NCBI GenBank assembly: GCA_017425245.1
Contig: JAFOOX010000027.1
Span: 1 to 64,000, forward strand
DNA: 64,000 nt
Source: Gammaproteobacteria bacterium
Lineage (GTDB): Bacteria > Pseudomonadota > Gammaproteobacteria > Enterobacterales > Neiellaceae
Direction: 5' to 3'
Notes under the pieces: generated by a model
What the model was told of the DNA's origin: nothing
Seen by the model: only the letters and a program-made list of their open reading frames with translations
The model's database searches: none
Position numbers and translations under genes: made by a program
Part shown: positions 46,510 to 56,855 of the stretch, one piece after another
How positions within the stretch are numbered: the first letter of the stretch is position 1
Layout of the letters: every line of letters starts with the position of its first letter

Positions 46510-48558
46510 TCAAACTTTGTTAACCAGCGTTAGTAGCAGCGTGGCCTGCCGGGTGGCATGCTGGGCGGTGCGTACCTGGCCCCGCTCCAGTAATTGATCT
46601 GCGATTCTCAGGTAGCGGTCCGCTAACTGGCGGCGCAGGCTGGTAATCAGCGAAAAATCAGCCGGCAGCTGATCGAGCAGCACTTTGGAATCACTTTGGA
46701 CTTGGTCGAGCTGGTCAGTGGTGCGCGCATCGCCGATCCGGTCGAAGTAACTGGCAAAACTGGGCTGGTAAAAGAGTTCCGCCTCGGCATAGGGAAACGG
46801 TGGCTTATTGCCGATGGCGCGCTGCTGCTGCCAGCTAACTAGGGCATCGATGGCGTTAGCCAGAGTGTGACCCCTGTCCAGCAGCGGCTTGGCTTCAGCG
46901 TCATAGGCAAAGAAAGCACTGCCGACCTTGAGCAGTCCCTTGAGGGCAACGACATCGTGGGTTGCTTCGGCTCCCTGATAGCGTTTGACGAAGGCTGCGC
47001 GGGCATTGGCCGACGGCTGAAAGGGGGTGCGCGGGTCGATACGCTGTAGCACTGCCAGCACGGCAAAAGGGTCGTCGCCGTTGTCGCTGGCGGTGTATTC
47101 GCCGCGGCTCAGGCGTACATCAAGCTGCTGGTTGAGGGCCTCGACGGCCAGTTCACGGGCGCTTCGCACTTCGGTCTGTAGCCGTTCCAAACGCCGCGAA
47201 TCGGGGTAATATCCGACCATCGTCAGTAGCAGTTGTTCAGCTGCCGCATAGTCTGGGTGGCTGTCGACACGATGCGCCATCAGTTCGTCAACCTGACGCT
47301 CAAAATGGGCCAGCAACTCAGGTTGGCGGGTGTAGAGCAAACCGGCCGAACTGAACGGCTCCTCCGTTTGTAACCGAGGCAGCGCTGTTAGCAGCTCAGC
47401 CACTGGCGCATTCATGAGCCCATCCTGTTCATGGCGCGATTCCACCACCACAGTCGCGGCCTGATGCACAGTCTGCTGGCTTCGGTGATAGTTAATTCCC
47501 AACCAGCTGGCACCAGCCACGACAGTGGCCAGCAGCGTCAGGGTGAGCAGCGCTGGCGTGTAGCGGCGCTCCAGTGGGGCCATCAGAGCGCTTATGGTCG
47601 TAGGGCGTTGCTCTGCATCAAAACTGAGGGCACGCTTGAGCGGGAACCAGCGTAACCAATCGAGATGCGCTGGTCGTTTGACGTTCAGGCCTCGCTTCTG
47701 GGCCATGTCAGCCGGCAAGCGGTCATAGGGGTGGCGAGAACTGAGCAGTTCGTAGCAGATACAAGCAAAGGCATAAAGATCGTCACTGACCCCAGGGCTT
47801 TCGCCAGCCAGCACCGCCGGGGAGGCGTAGGTCGGGGTGTAGCCGGACAGGGGTGAGGTCAGTTCACCATCGGCACCAGCATCCGCATCGCTGTCACCAT
47901 GCAGCACCCGGGCAACACCAAAGTCGAACAGGCGCACGCTGCCGTTGCGACTCACCATAATATTGGCGGGCTTGAGGTCGGTATGGACGATGCCACAACG
48001 GTGGGAATGGCTAAGTGCCGCTGCGACCTGACGCAGGATCGCAAGGGCGCGGGATAGTGGCAGCCCGGTTGGTCGAGCACGCATAATCACCTGATCCAGC
48101 GATTCACCATCAAGCCACTCCATCACCATGTAGTGGCGATGCTGATCTTCGCCGATATCGTGAACGCGGATGATGTTGGGGTGGAGCAGCTGGCGGGTGC
48201 GCACCGCCTCTCGCAGCAGCATCTGGCGCACATCACCGCTCCGGACCAAGCATTCCTTGAGTATTTTGACCGCGACACTGCAGTCACTCAGGCCCCCCTG
48301 TTCCAGCAACAGATCGGTGGCACGGTAGATATCGCTCATGCCACCACTGCCGATCTGCTGTTCAAGTCGGTAGCGGCCAGCCAAGACTATGCCAACCAGC
48401 GGCGCGTCGTCATCGGCAATGCTGATGATCGGACTGTCATTGGCAAACGCAGGCCGCTGCTCGCCGTCGCCGGCTTTCAGGGCTACGGCGCGGTGGTCGG
48501 CGAGCTTGGTCTGCTCGGGTTGTTCGTAACTTTCGGACAGGGTGTTGGCTGTGGTCAT
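46510..48558 (-). CDS. T6SS-associated Ser/Thr protein kinase (PpkA-like)
   Basis: 682 aa from ATG 48558 with AGGAG upstream. Hanks-type kinase domain at about residues 60-340: Gly loop 'IGSGGMSDIY', Lys98 ('VAVKILKE'), catalytic Asp194 in 'HTDLKPANI', and 'FDFGVARV'. The HRD Arg is Thr, so it is a non-RD kinase. One transmembrane helix follows ('ALLTLTLLATVVAGASWLG'), then about 300 helical residues outside. PpkA kinases phosphorylate the FHA protein to switch on T6SS. Its divergent neighbour is exactly an FHA gene, and a PP2C phosphatase lies in the same operon. Confidence 0.87.
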   Translation of the reverse strand: MTTANTLSESYEQPEQTKLADHRAVALKAGDGEQRPAFANDSPIISIADDDAPLVGIVLAGRYRLEQQIGSGGMSDIYRATDLLLEQGGLSDCSVAVKILKECLVRSGDVRQMLLREAVRTRQLLHPNIIRVHDIGEDQHRHYMVMEWLDGESLDQVIMRARPTGLPLSRALAILRQVAAALSHSHRCGIVHTDLKPANIMVSRNGSVRLFDFGVARVLHGDSDADAGADGELTSPLSGYTPTYASPAVLAGESPGVSDDLYAFACICYELLSSRHPYDRLPADMAQKRGLNVKRPAHLDWLRWFPLKRALSFDAEQRPTTISALMAPLERRYTPALLTLTLLATVVAGASWLGINYHRSQQTVHQAATVVVESRHEQDGLMNAPVAELLTALPRLQTEEPFSSAGLLYTRQPELLAHFERQVDELMAHRVDSHPDYAAAEQLLLTMVGYYPDSRRLERLQTEVRSARELAVEALNQQLDVRLSRGEYTASDNGDDPFAVLAVLQRIDPRTPFQPSANARAAFVKRYQGAEATHDVVALKGLLKVGSAFFAYDAEAKPLLDRGHTLANAIDALVSWQQQRAIGNKPPFPYAEAELFYQPSFASYFDRIGDARTTDQLDQVQSDSKVLLDQLPADFSLITSLRRQLADRYLRIADQLLERGQVRTAQHATRQATLLLTLVNKV

Positions 48559-48749
48559 ATTGGCAACTCCTTCTGCGCGCAACAGGTGCAGGACAAGGCA
48601 GGAGTTACTCAATCGACCACCGGTGAGCGTGCAACGTACAGGCTCTCAGCATCCAGGCGGGTGGCGGGTCGGCATCCTGCCAGACGTTTGGTACTCTAAT
48701 CGCCGTTGCCGTCCCCCGCAAGAGGTGAGATCGGCGCAAGGAAAAACCT

Positions 48750-48844
48750 TGACCTTGGTCAGGCGCAACCGCCGGGATTGCGCACGTTGACAACAATCGC
48801 CGCTGGAAGTAGTTTAGTGACCAGCCGGCCCGCGCTATAGCGGG
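48750..48844. promoter_or_regulatory. Inverted repeats between kinase and FHA genes
   Basis: The roughly 320-base divergent region holds TGACC-TT-GGTCA (48750-48761), a possible operator, and a hairpin CCCGC-GCTATA-GCGGG (48829-48844) in the fha leader. No factor can be assigned, and I saw no good sigma-54 site here. Confidence 0.35.
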
Positions 48845-48880
48845 GCGTTGACTTTATGGAACGAAGTCGAGGTAAAGGAT

Positions 48881-50116
48881 ATGGACATCACGCTGTCAGT
48901 GGTCAGCTACCACCGTCTTTCTCCAAACCAGATCAACAGCAAATGCTTTGATCGTGACGGCGGCACCTTGGGTCGCTCACCCCAAGCTGATTGGTCTTTG
49001 CCCGATCCCGAACGGGTGGTCTCTGCCATTCACGCTAAGGTGCTGTGGACTGAAGGCCAATACGCCGTCGAAGATCTGTCCACCAACGGCCTGTTTATTA
49101 ATCGCAGTGCCCAGCCTCTTGGGCGCGGTAATCGTCAACCGTTGGTCGAAGGTGATCTGCTACGTCTCGGCGACTACGAACTGGCCGTCGCTCTGAGCCG
49201 GCCTTCTGCGGCCGATACCCCACGTGATCAGCCACAGTCAGAACAGAGCGATAGCGACAACGGGCTGTTGCCGTTAAACAGCCGCATCGAACCGTCGTTG
49301 AGCGACGTGGACAGCTGGCTCCAGCCCTCGCCAGCCAAACCCGTGGCTGCAGCGAGCATGGCGCCAGCATCGCCGCTCGAAGAACATTTCGCCCCACCTG
49401 CAGTGCAGATTCCGGATGATTGGCAGTGGCGTTTCGACTGCAACAGTGAGCCGGTGCCTCAGCCATCACTGCCGGAGGTGGCTGTGGTCGCTCCGGTGGT
49501 GGCACCCGAGGCGCAGTTCGGCAGCGGAGACCGTGACCCTTTGGCCGCCTTTTTTGATGGCCTTGGGCTGGCCCCTGAACAACTGCCACCGGCGGGTGAC
49601 CATCGCTGGTGGTTCGCCGTGGGCTGCGCCATGCAGCAGCTGTGTGCCGGCCTGCTTGGTCAGCTACGGGCCCGGGCCAACCAGCGCAGCGGCATGCGGG
49701 TGCAGCAGACCACCTTCCAGATGCGCGAGAACAACCCGCTCAAATTTTCAGCCTCGGTCGACGAGGTCTTTCATAACCTGTTCAGCCGGCGCGGCGGCAG
49801 CTTCATGAGCGCCGAACATGCGATCCGCGATGCCTTTGCCGACCTTCGCGACCATGAACAGGCGCTGATGGCTGGCGTGAAAGCAGCGATGCTGGGCCTG
49901 TTGGCCCAGCTTGAACCGGCACGCTTGGCCGAGCAAGCTGGCAGCGGCGGCTGGTGGGGACGGCGGCGGCGAGAACGGCAACGATGGGATTACTATCGCC
50001 AGATGCATCAGGATTTGGTCGAAGAGATCAGTAACAACCCCAACGGCGGTTGCAGTGACGAATTCGTCAAAGCCTACGAAGCGCGCCTTAAACGGCGTCA
50101 GGGGGGCAACCCGTGA
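48881..50116 (+). CDS. tagH: T6SS FHA domain protein (TagH/Fha)
   Basis: 411 aa. N-terminal FHA domain with 'GGTLGRSPQADWSLPDPERV', 'SAIHAKVLW' and 'DLSTNGLFIN', which binds phosphothreonine. A Pro/Ala/Asp-rich linker and a C-terminal T6SS-specific domain follow ('FSASVDEVFHNLFSRRGGSF', 'WGRRRRERQRWDYYRQMH'). Fha is the target of PpkA and promotes apparatus assembly. ATG 48881 has a weak AAAGGA site. Its stop overlaps tssJ (GTGA). Confidence 0.92.
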   Translation: MDITLSVVSYHRLSPNQINSKCFDRDGGTLGRSPQADWSLPDPERVVSAIHAKVLWTEGQYAVEDLSTNGLFINRSAQPLGRGNRQPLVEGDLLRLGDYELAVALSRPSAADTPRDQPQSEQSDSDNGLLPLNSRIEPSLSDVDSWLQPSPAKPVAAASMAPASPLEEHFAPPAVQIPDDWQWRFDCNSEPVPQPSLPEVAVVAPVVAPEAQFGSGDRDPLAAFFDGLGLAPEQLPPAGDHRWWFAVGCAMQQLCAGLLGQLRARANQRSGMRVQQTTFQMRENNPLKFSASVDEVFHNLFSRRGGSFMSAEHAIRDAFADLRDHEQALMAGVKAAMLGLLAQLEPARLAEQAGSGGWWGRRRRERQRWDYYRQMHQDLVEEISNNPNGGCSDEFVKAYEARLKRRQGGNP

Positions 50117-50565
50117 AACCGGTGATGGCCGTTATGATCGCATTGATGGTGCTTGGCTGTTCGGCCGCCAACATGGTGGTTGAACCGGATACCGAGTTTC
50201 AGTTCAAGGTCGCCACTGGAGTCAATCCTGATGGTGCCGGCCGTCCGTCGCCGGTAGTGGTGCGTTACTATGAGCTGAGTAGCCGCTCGCAGTTTGACAA
50301 TTCATACTTTGATCCGCTGTTTGATGCGCCGGAAACCGCGCTCGGGCCCGACCTGTTGGTACGTGAAGAGCTGGAACTACAGCCGGGCACCGAGCTGGAG
50401 ATCACGCGCCGGCTGAACCCAAATGCCCGTTTCGTGGGGTTAGTGGCGGCCTATCGTGACATCGAGGTCGCGCGCTGGCGGGTGGTGATCGAAGTTGATC
50501 CAACAGGCTATGACGAGCGCGTGATCCATGTTGAGCCCTTGGCGCTCTACGTTTTGCCTGACTGA
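50113..50565 (+). CDS. tssJ: T6SS outer-membrane lipoprotein TssJ
   Basis: 150 aa. Lipoprotein signal 'AVMIALMVLGCSAANM' with lipobox. The beta-sandwich fold has 'PSPVVVRYYELSSRSQFDN' and 'DSYFDPLF'-type 'SYFDPLFDAPETALGPDLL', typical of TssJ. It anchors the TssL-TssM complex to the outer membrane. Start GTG 50113 overlaps the fha stop. Confidence 0.93.
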   Translation: MKPVMAVMIALMVLGCSAANMVVEPDTEFQFKVATGVNPDGAGRPSPVVVRYYELSSRSQFDNSYFDPLFDAPETALGPDLLVREELELQPGTELEITRRLNPNARFVGLVAAYRDIEVARWRVVIEVDPTGYDERVIHVEPLALYVLPD

Positions 50566-50613
50566 CCGCAGGCCGAGGTTGGCCGCACCGGTGTGACAAG
50601 GAGTCATGAGTTG

Positions 50614-51942
50614 ATGAGTGAAGTAAGCCGAGTTGCCTGGACCGAAGGGATGTTTCTGCGCCCCCAGCATTTCCAGCAACAGGAGCGCTATTGGCACTAC
50701 GTGCAGGGACAGCTGCTGGCCCGGGTTCACACCTGTGGCTGGGGCATCTACCAGCTGCGCTGGGACAGCGCCTTGTTGCGTCTGGGCCAGCTGTCGTTGA
50801 GCGCGCTGGACGCAGTAATGGCCGACGGCACCGTGATCAGCGCCCCGGTCGATGAAGCCCTGCCACAGCCGTTGACGGTGCCAACGGGCAGCCGCGATCT
50901 GCTGGTTTACCTGGCACTGGCCGTGGATAAGCGCAATGGCCTGAACATCGCTGATGGCAACAGCCCTGCAGTGACCCGTTTTGTTTATGGCGAAGCCGAG
51001 CTGGCCGACACCAGTGTTGGTAACGATGCCCGCGAGCTGGTTCAGCTGGCGCGGCTAGCACCATTGCTGCTGCTCGAAGGGCAGGAGCGTTCCGGGTTTG
51101 TCACCCTGCCCATTGCCCGCATTGTCGATGTTGGCGATGAAGGAGAGATCCGCCTCGATCGCCGCTTCATCCCACCGTGTCTGAGCGTACGCGATAACAG
51201 CGTGCTGCATGGCTATGTGCAGGAGGTGCTCGGAATGGTCAAACAGCGCGCCGAAGCCATTGCCGGTCGCCTTAGCCGTGGCCAGGGGGCCTCCGCTTCG
51301 GTGGCTGATTATCTAATGCTGCAGGTGCTGAACCGGGCCGAACCGATGCTGCGCCACCTGCTGGCCACCGCCATTCACCCCCACCTGCTGTTTGAACGGC
51401 TGGCCGGGCTAGCGGCGGAGCTGGCCACTTTCTGTTCGCCGCAGAAGCGGCCGCCGGAGATGCCGCTCTACCAGCACGAACAGTTAACCTTGTGTGTTGG
51501 CCAGCTGATGGGCGTGCTTGGTCAGATGCTGTCGACTGTGTTTGAGCAGACCGCCATACCGCTGCCGCTGGAGGAGACCCGATTCGGCATTCGCGTGGCG
51601 GCACTGCAGGATCAGAGCCTGCTCGACGACGCCAGCTTCATTCTGGCGGTCAAGGCCGATCTGCCGCCGGATGAGCTGCGCCGCCGGCTACCTAACCAGA
51701 TCAAGATTGGGCCGGTCGAGCTAATCCGCGATTTGGTCAACAACCAGTTGCCCGGCATTGCCATTAACAATCTGCCGGCGGCACCGCGTCAGGTGCCGTA
51801 CCACGCCGGATACCACTACTTCCAGCTCGACAAGAGCGGTGAGTTCTGGCGCAAGCTGGTCAGCAGCGGTGGTATTGCCCTCCATCTGTCCGGCCCCTAT
51901 CCGGCATTGCAGCTGGAGCTGTGGGCGGTTCGTGGCGGTTGA
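50614..51942 (+). CDS. tssK: T6SS baseplate subunit TssK
   Basis: 442 aa. 'VAWTEGMFLRPQHFQQQERY' at the start and 'QVPYHAGYHYFQLDKSGEFW' near the end are diagnostic. TssK links the baseplate to the membrane complex. ATG 50614 is preceded by AAGGAG; a GTG at 50593 would add seven residues. Confidence 0.95.
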   Translation: MSEVSRVAWTEGMFLRPQHFQQQERYWHYVQGQLLARVHTCGWGIYQLRWDSALLRLGQLSLSALDAVMADGTVISAPVDEALPQPLTVPTGSRDLLVYLALAVDKRNGLNIADGNSPAVTRFVYGEAELADTSVGNDARELVQLARLAPLLLLEGQERSGFVTLPIARIVDVGDEGEIRLDRRFIPPCLSVRDNSVLHGYVQEVLGMVKQRAEAIAGRLSRGQGASASVADYLMLQVLNRAEPMLRHLLATAIHPHLLFERLAGLAAELATFCSPQKRPPEMPLYQHEQLTLCVGQLMGVLGQMLSTVFEQTAIPLPLEETRFGIRVAALQDQSLLDDASFILAVKADLPPDELRRRLPNQIKIGPVELIRDLVNNQLPGIAINNLPAAPRQVPYHAGYHYFQLDKSGEFWRKLVSSGGIALHLSGPYPALQLELWAVRGG

Positions 51943-51988
51943 TGGCGACAGGCACGCCTGGGACGGTGCGCCATGACAGGAGACAGGG

Positions 51989-53290
51989 ATGAGCGAAGCG
52001 ACATTACTTAAACCAACCCCGGGGCGGCGGGCGGCGCCACTGCAAGTGGTCGCCGACAACAGTCATAGCAATGTTGAACAGACGGTGATCATGCCGCCGC
52101 CGGCCGCCGGTCAACCCCTCGTTCGGCTACCAGCGGTGGCCGATAACCCGTTGATCGACGAAGCCGGCACCTTGCTCAGCCTGGTCAGCCAGATCCGCCA
52201 CACCGGTCATGCCGTTGATGTCGGCCAACTGCGCGGTCGCTGTCTTGAACTAATGCGTCAATATGAGGCGGGGCTACGTCAGCGTCAGGTAGGCACCGAA
52301 CAGCTGGAAGCGGCCCGCTACTGCCTCTGTTCCTTTGTCGACGAAACGGTACTCAACACACCTTGGGGTGAGCAAAGTGAATGGAGCCGCTGCAGCCTGC
52401 TCTCCAGCTTGCATCGTGAAACCTTAGGTGGCGCATACTTTTTTTCACTGCTAGAGCAGGCACTGGCGGAGCCCCATCGCCATCAGCCCCTGCTGGAACT
52501 GCAATACCTATGCCTGAGCCTCGGCTTTATGGGCAAAATGCGCCTGGAAGGTAATGGCCATGAACGGCTGATCCAGTATCGCCAGCGTACCTATGAGGCG
52601 ATCCGGCGGTTGCGCGGTGAGGCCGAGCGTGAGCTTTCGCCCAGCTGGCGCACCCGGTTGCAGCAGATGCCACCGAGGCACGCCACGCTGCCGGCGTGGG
52701 TGGTTTTAGTGGTGGGATCAGTGCTGCTGCTGGGCAGCTATATGTGCCTCAGTCGCGATCTCAACGCGCGCGCCGATGCCGTTTTCCGCCAAGTCAACGC
52801 TCTGGCGGCGACCAAGGCGGCGCCGACTGAGGTTGTCGAGCCAGTGGTTGCTGATACCAGCGTCGCCGATCGCTTGCGCCAGCTGCTGGCCACCGAGATC
52901 GAGCGCGGCTTGCTAGAGATTGAGCCATTACCGGATCGGGTACGGCTGCGGATTGGTGCCCATTCGCTGTTTGCCTCTGCCAGTGCCGAGGTGCGAGAGG
53001 ATTACCTGCCGGTGCTGACCAAGATTGGCCGGGCCCTGGAGGGCGAGACAGGACGCCTGCTGATCACCGGCCACACCGACGATCAGCCGATCTTCACCAG
53101 CCGTTATCCCTCCAACTGGCACCTGTCGTTGGCCCGGGCCAATGCGGTGGCTGATCTGTTGGCCGCCAACAATGCCCTGAATGGCCGGCTGTGGCCGGAG
53201 GGGCGGGGCGATAGCGAACCGCGGGTGGATAACAGCGATGGCACTCAGCGTGCCCTCAATCGTCGTGTCGAAATTGATCTGTTGATGTGA
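51989..53290 (+). CDS. tssL: T6SS inner-membrane protein TssL with OmpA domain (IcmH/DotU)
   Basis: 433 aa. N-terminal DotU domain ('ARYCLCSFVDETVLNTPWG', 'SLLSSLHRETLGGAYFF'), one transmembrane helix at about residues 233-253, then a C-terminal OmpA-like peptidoglycan-binding domain ('LLITGHTDDQPIFTSRYPSN', 'ALNRRVEIDLLM'). This is the extended TssL type that binds cell wall directly. Good CAGGAG site upstream. Confidence 0.94.
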   Translation: MSEATLLKPTPGRRAAPLQVVADNSHSNVEQTVIMPPPAAGQPLVRLPAVADNPLIDEAGTLLSLVSQIRHTGHAVDVGQLRGRCLELMRQYEAGLRQRQVGTEQLEAARYCLCSFVDETVLNTPWGEQSEWSRCSLLSSLHRETLGGAYFFSLLEQALAEPHRHQPLLELQYLCLSLGFMGKMRLEGNGHERLIQYRQRTYEAIRRLRGEAERELSPSWRTRLQQMPPRHATLPAWVVLVVGSVLLLGSYMCLSRDLNARADAVFRQVNALAATKAAPTEVVEPVVADTSVADRLRQLLATEIERGLLEIEPLPDRVRLRIGAHSLFASASAEVREDYLPVLTKIGRALEGETGRLLITGHTDDQPIFTSRYPSNWHLSLARANAVADLLAANNALNGRLWPEGRGDSEPRVDNSDGTQRALNRRVEIDLLM

Positions 53291-53303
53291 CAGGGATGGT
53301 CTC

Positions 53304-56300
53304 ATGAGCGTGAAAAGCTTGGCTGGGCGCATTGGGCGTGCCCTGATTTCGCGACCGGTGATGGTGGCCATTGGCGCCATTGCCATCGCGTTGCTGGTCT
53401 GGTTTGGCGGGCCATTGGTGGCCATCGCTGGCCGCGAGCCTTTGGCGTCGCCGGCGGCCCGGCTGTGGACACTGCTGGCTCTGGCCTTGTGGTGGTGCCT
53501 GTTGCAGCTGTGGCATTGGTGGCTGAAACGTCGGCGTCAGGCCGCGTTTGCTGCGGCGCTGAGCGTCGAAGAGCAGGCGCTGGACGCCGGCACTGCCCGC
53601 GAACTCAGCCTGATGCGCGAGCGGCTGCAGCAGGCATTGGCGGTACTGCGCGGTGGCAAGTTTGGTCGCGGTCGCTCGCTCTATCAGTTGCCTTGGTACT
53701 TGCTGGTCGGCCCCCCCGGCGCTGGCAAGACCACGCTGCTGCACAACAGCGGCCTGGAGTTTCCGCTGGCGGGCCAGTTCGGTCCGGATGCCATCAGTGG
53801 CATCGGCGGCACCCGCCACTGTGACTGGTGGTTTACCAACAAAGCGGTGCTGATCGACACTGCTGGGCGTTATACGACTCAAGACAGCAACCAGCGTCAG
53901 GATGGTGCGGCCTGGCTTGGCTTTCTCGATCTGCTGCGTCGCCACCGCCCCCAGTGCCCGCTGAATGGTTTGCTGATCAGCATGAGCATGGCCGACCTCA
54001 TCACCCAGACCAAAACCGAACGGCGCCTGCATGCCCGCGCCATCAAGCAGCGCATCGGTGAGGTGCAGAACCAGCTTGGGGTCAGGCTGCCTGTCTACGT
54101 GATCCTGACCAAGGCCGATTTGGTTGCCGGCTTTCGCGAGTATTTCGCTGATCTGGGGCGCGAGGAGCGGGAGCAGGTATGGGGGGTGACCCTGCCACTG
54201 GTTGCCGAGGACGCTGACAAAGGGGTGGTGGCCGGCTTTAACCGAGAATTTCATGCGCTGGTCAGCCGGGTGTATGACCGCCAGTTCCAACGGCTGCAGC
54301 AGGAAGGGGACAGCGACAGGCGCAGTCGCATCTATGAGTTTCCCAAGCAGTTGCGCTTGTTACAGTCCGCCGCCGATGATTTCCTCAAGGAGATCTTTGC
54401 CCCCAACGCCTTCGAGGAAGCCTCCCTGCTGCGCGGCGTCTATCTGGCCAGCGCCACCCAGGAGGGGGCGCCGATTGACCGGGTGATGCAGACTGTGGCC
54501 AGTGGCTTTGGCCTCAATGCCAGTCGCCCGGCGCCGGGCTCAGATGAAGGTCGCGGCTATTTCATTCGCCGCCTGCTGGATGAGGTGGTGTTCAGTGAGC
54601 AGGCACTGGCCGGCGCCAACCGCCATCATCAGGCCCACAATCGCTGGCTGCTGCGCACGGTCAGCGCCGCCACCCTGGCGACCTTGGCGGTGGCCGGCTG
54701 GGCCTGGTGGCATAGTTATCACTGGAACCTGGCGCTGGTTGAGGCGGTGGCTAAGGCTACCAGCAGTCTTGCCGCGACTGAGCCGGACTCCAGCGAACAG
54801 CTGCAATTGCTGGCGCTGGCCAATCGACTCGACGAGCTACAGCAACTGCCAGCCAGCCATGAGCCGGGAGCGGTGGCCGCCAGCTTGCCGGGTTTTGGCC
54901 TGGATCAGGAGCAACGGCTGCAGCAGGCGGCCAAGGCGGCCTATGAGCGGGGGTTGCGCCAATACTTACTGCCCTACCTTCTGTCGGCGCTGGAGCAGGA
55001 GATGGCCAACAACAGCCAGTATCTCGATTACCTCTACGAAACGCTAAAGACCTACCTGATGCTGGCGGACCGTGAACGCTATCAGCCGGAACAGGTGGGT
55101 GCCTGGTTTAACCTCTATCTGGAGCGGCAGTTGCCGGGCGATGGTAACAGCGCCAAGCGCGAGGACCTGAGCGCTCATGTGCGAGCCTTACTTGGCCTGC
55201 GGATTCGGGCTGAGCCGGTAAATCAGCAGGCAATCGCCAATGCTCGCAGCCAGTTACGTACCATTCCGTTGGCGGATCGCGCCTACCAACGGCTGCAGCA
55301 GGACTACCTGCACAGCCATATTCCAGACTTCCGTCTAACCGACCATTTGAGTGCCGAGGCGATTCGGGTGTTTGAGCGGGCCAGCGGCGCCGGACTCAAT
55401 CAGGGGATCCCGGGGCTCTATACCTACAACGGCTTTCACGGCATTTTTCTGGGCGAAAATGAACGTTTGGTCAAACGGCTGACCGCTGACAGTTGGGTCT
55501 ATGGTAACGGGGACGGTGAACTGGATGGCATCGACCAGCAACAGATCCGTGAACAGGTGCTTCAGCGTTACCTGCAAGATTACCTTGGCTACTGGGATGG
55601 TTTTATTAGCGATCTACAGCTGCGCAGCTTCAGCGATGCCGATAATGGCGCCTGGCTTGTGAAAACACTGACCGGCCCCAACCGTCCGCTGCAGGCATTG
55701 CTGGCGGTGCTGCGCAAAAATCTGCAGCTCAGTCGGCCACCACTGGTTGATGGCGCCGAGCAGGTGCTTGAGGTAGCAGATAAAGCGGGACAGGTGACCA
55801 ACAACGCCCGCCTCAATGATCGGCGGATCGATCAACTGCGCCAACTTGCGCCTGAGGATCTGCCGGCGCTGCCGGCGGCCCCGGGGGCCGAAGTGGAACA
55901 GGCCTTTGCCGCTTTGCTGGCGGTGACCGATGCCGATCTGGATCGGGTGCTGATGCTGCTGCAGGAAAGCGGCCAGCAACTGGAGCGGATGGCCAATGCC
56001 GGTGGGGACCGTCGCATCGCCTTCCAATTGCAGGCCAGCGATGGCAGCCGTCAGGCTCAGGCTGAACTGCGACGGTTACAGCGCGAACTGCCAGAGCCGC
56101 TGTCCAGCTGGGTGAATGGCATCGCTGATGGCACCGGCAATCTGACCAGCAGTGGTGCCAGCCAACACCTTAACGAGGTGTGGCAGGATAGCGTCCTGGC
56201 CGAATTTGAACGGGCACTCGCCGGCCGTTATCCACTGCAGCACGATGCCTTGCAGGAGGCGACCCTCAAGGATTTCGGAGATTTCTTTGGCTATGGCGGC

Positions 56301-56855
56301 ATTCTCGACCGCTTTTTTAGCGAGTATCTGGCGCCCCACGTCAATACCCGCAGTTCAACCTGGCGGTTGGAGCGAAACATAGGTGTTAGCCCTCATACCC
56401 TGGCGATGTTCCAGCGCGCCGCAGCCATACGCCGCCTCTATTTTGCGCCGGGCAGTAAGGTACCCCAGGTTCAGTTTGGCCTGCGCCCCCTCTATCTCGA
56501 TCAGGATGTGGCGCGGCTGTTGGTCAGTATCGATGGCCAGGAGCTGATCTACCGCCACGGCCCACCCAAAGTATCTACCTTTGTGTGGCCACGTGGCGAC
56601 AGTGTCGGCCAGACCCGGGTGGTGCTGGCACCGCTGTCGGGCGAGCGTTCGGTCAACGCTAGTTACAACGGTGACTGGTCGCTGTTCAGGCTGCTCGATC
56701 AGCTGACTCAGGATCGCCCGCAGACCTCCGATGATCGTGTGCTCGACATTCAGATTGGCGGTCGCCGGGCCAAACTGGAGCTAATGCCCGACAGTGTCAA
56801 TCATCCTTTCTGGAACCAGCTGTTGGAGGGATTTACATGTCCACGCCGGTTATGA
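53304..56855 (+). CDS. tssM: T6SS membrane-complex protein TssM (IcmF)
   Basis: 1183 aa. Two N-terminal helices, Walker A 'GPPGAGKT' at residues 136-143, Walker B-like 'VLIDTAGRYTTQD' and 'PVYVILTKADLVAGF', a third transmembrane helix near residues 452-472, and a long periplasmic part ending in an IcmF C-terminal domain ('WSLFRLLDQLTQDR'). Forms the trans-envelope channel with TssJ and TssL. The end overlaps tagF by 19 bases. Confidence 0.95.
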   Translation: MSVKSLAGRIGRALISRPVMVAIGAIAIALLVWFGGPLVAIAGREPLASPAARLWTLLALALWWCLLQLWHWWLKRRRQAAFAAALSVEEQALDAGTARELSLMRERLQQALAVLRGGKFGRGRSLYQLPWYLLVGPPGAGKTTLLHNSGLEFPLAGQFGPDAISGIGGTRHCDWWFTNKAVLIDTAGRYTTQDSNQRQDGAAWLGFLDLLRRHRPQCPLNGLLISMSMADLITQTKTERRLHARAIKQRIGEVQNQLGVRLPVYVILTKADLVAGFREYFADLGREEREQVWGVTLPLVAEDADKGVVAGFNREFHALVSRVYDRQFQRLQQEGDSDRRSRIYEFPKQLRLLQSAADDFLKEIFAPNAFEEASLLRGVYLASATQEGAPIDRVMQTVASGFGLNASRPAPGSDEGRGYFIRRLLDEVVFSEQALAGANRHHQAHNRWLLRTVSAATLATLAVAGWAWWHSYHWNLALVEAVAKATSSLAATEPDSSEQLQLLALANRLDELQQLPASHEPGAVAASLPGFGLDQEQRLQQAAKAAYERGLRQYLLPYLLSALEQEMANNSQYLDYLYETLKTYLMLADRERYQPEQVGAWFNLYLERQLPGDGNSAKREDLSAHVRALLGLRIRAEPVNQQAIANARSQLRTIPLADRAYQRLQQDYLHSHIPDFRLTDHLSAEAIRVFERASGAGLNQGIPGLYTYNGFHGIFLGENERLVKRLTADSWVYGNGDGELDGIDQQQIREQVLQRYLQDYLGYWDGFISDLQLRSFSDADNGAWLVKTLTGPNRPLQALLAVLRKNLQLSRPPLVDGAEQVLEVADKAGQVTNNARLNDRRIDQLRQLAPEDLPALPAAPGAEVEQAFAALLAVTDADLDRVLMLLQESGQQLERMANAGGDRRIAFQLQASDGSRQAQAELRRLQRELPEPLSSWVNGIADGTGNLTSSGASQHLNEVWQDSVLAEFERALAGRYPLQHDALQEATLKDFGDFFGYGGILDRFFSEYLAPHVNTRSSTWRLERNIGVSPHTLAMFQRAAAIRRLYFAPGSKVPQVQFGLRPLYLDQDVARLLVSIDGQELIYRHGPPKVSTFVWPRGDSVGQTRVVLAPLSGERSVNASYNGDWSLFRLLDQLTQDRPQTSDDRVLDIQIGGRRAKLELMPDSVNHPFWNQLLEGFTCPRRL

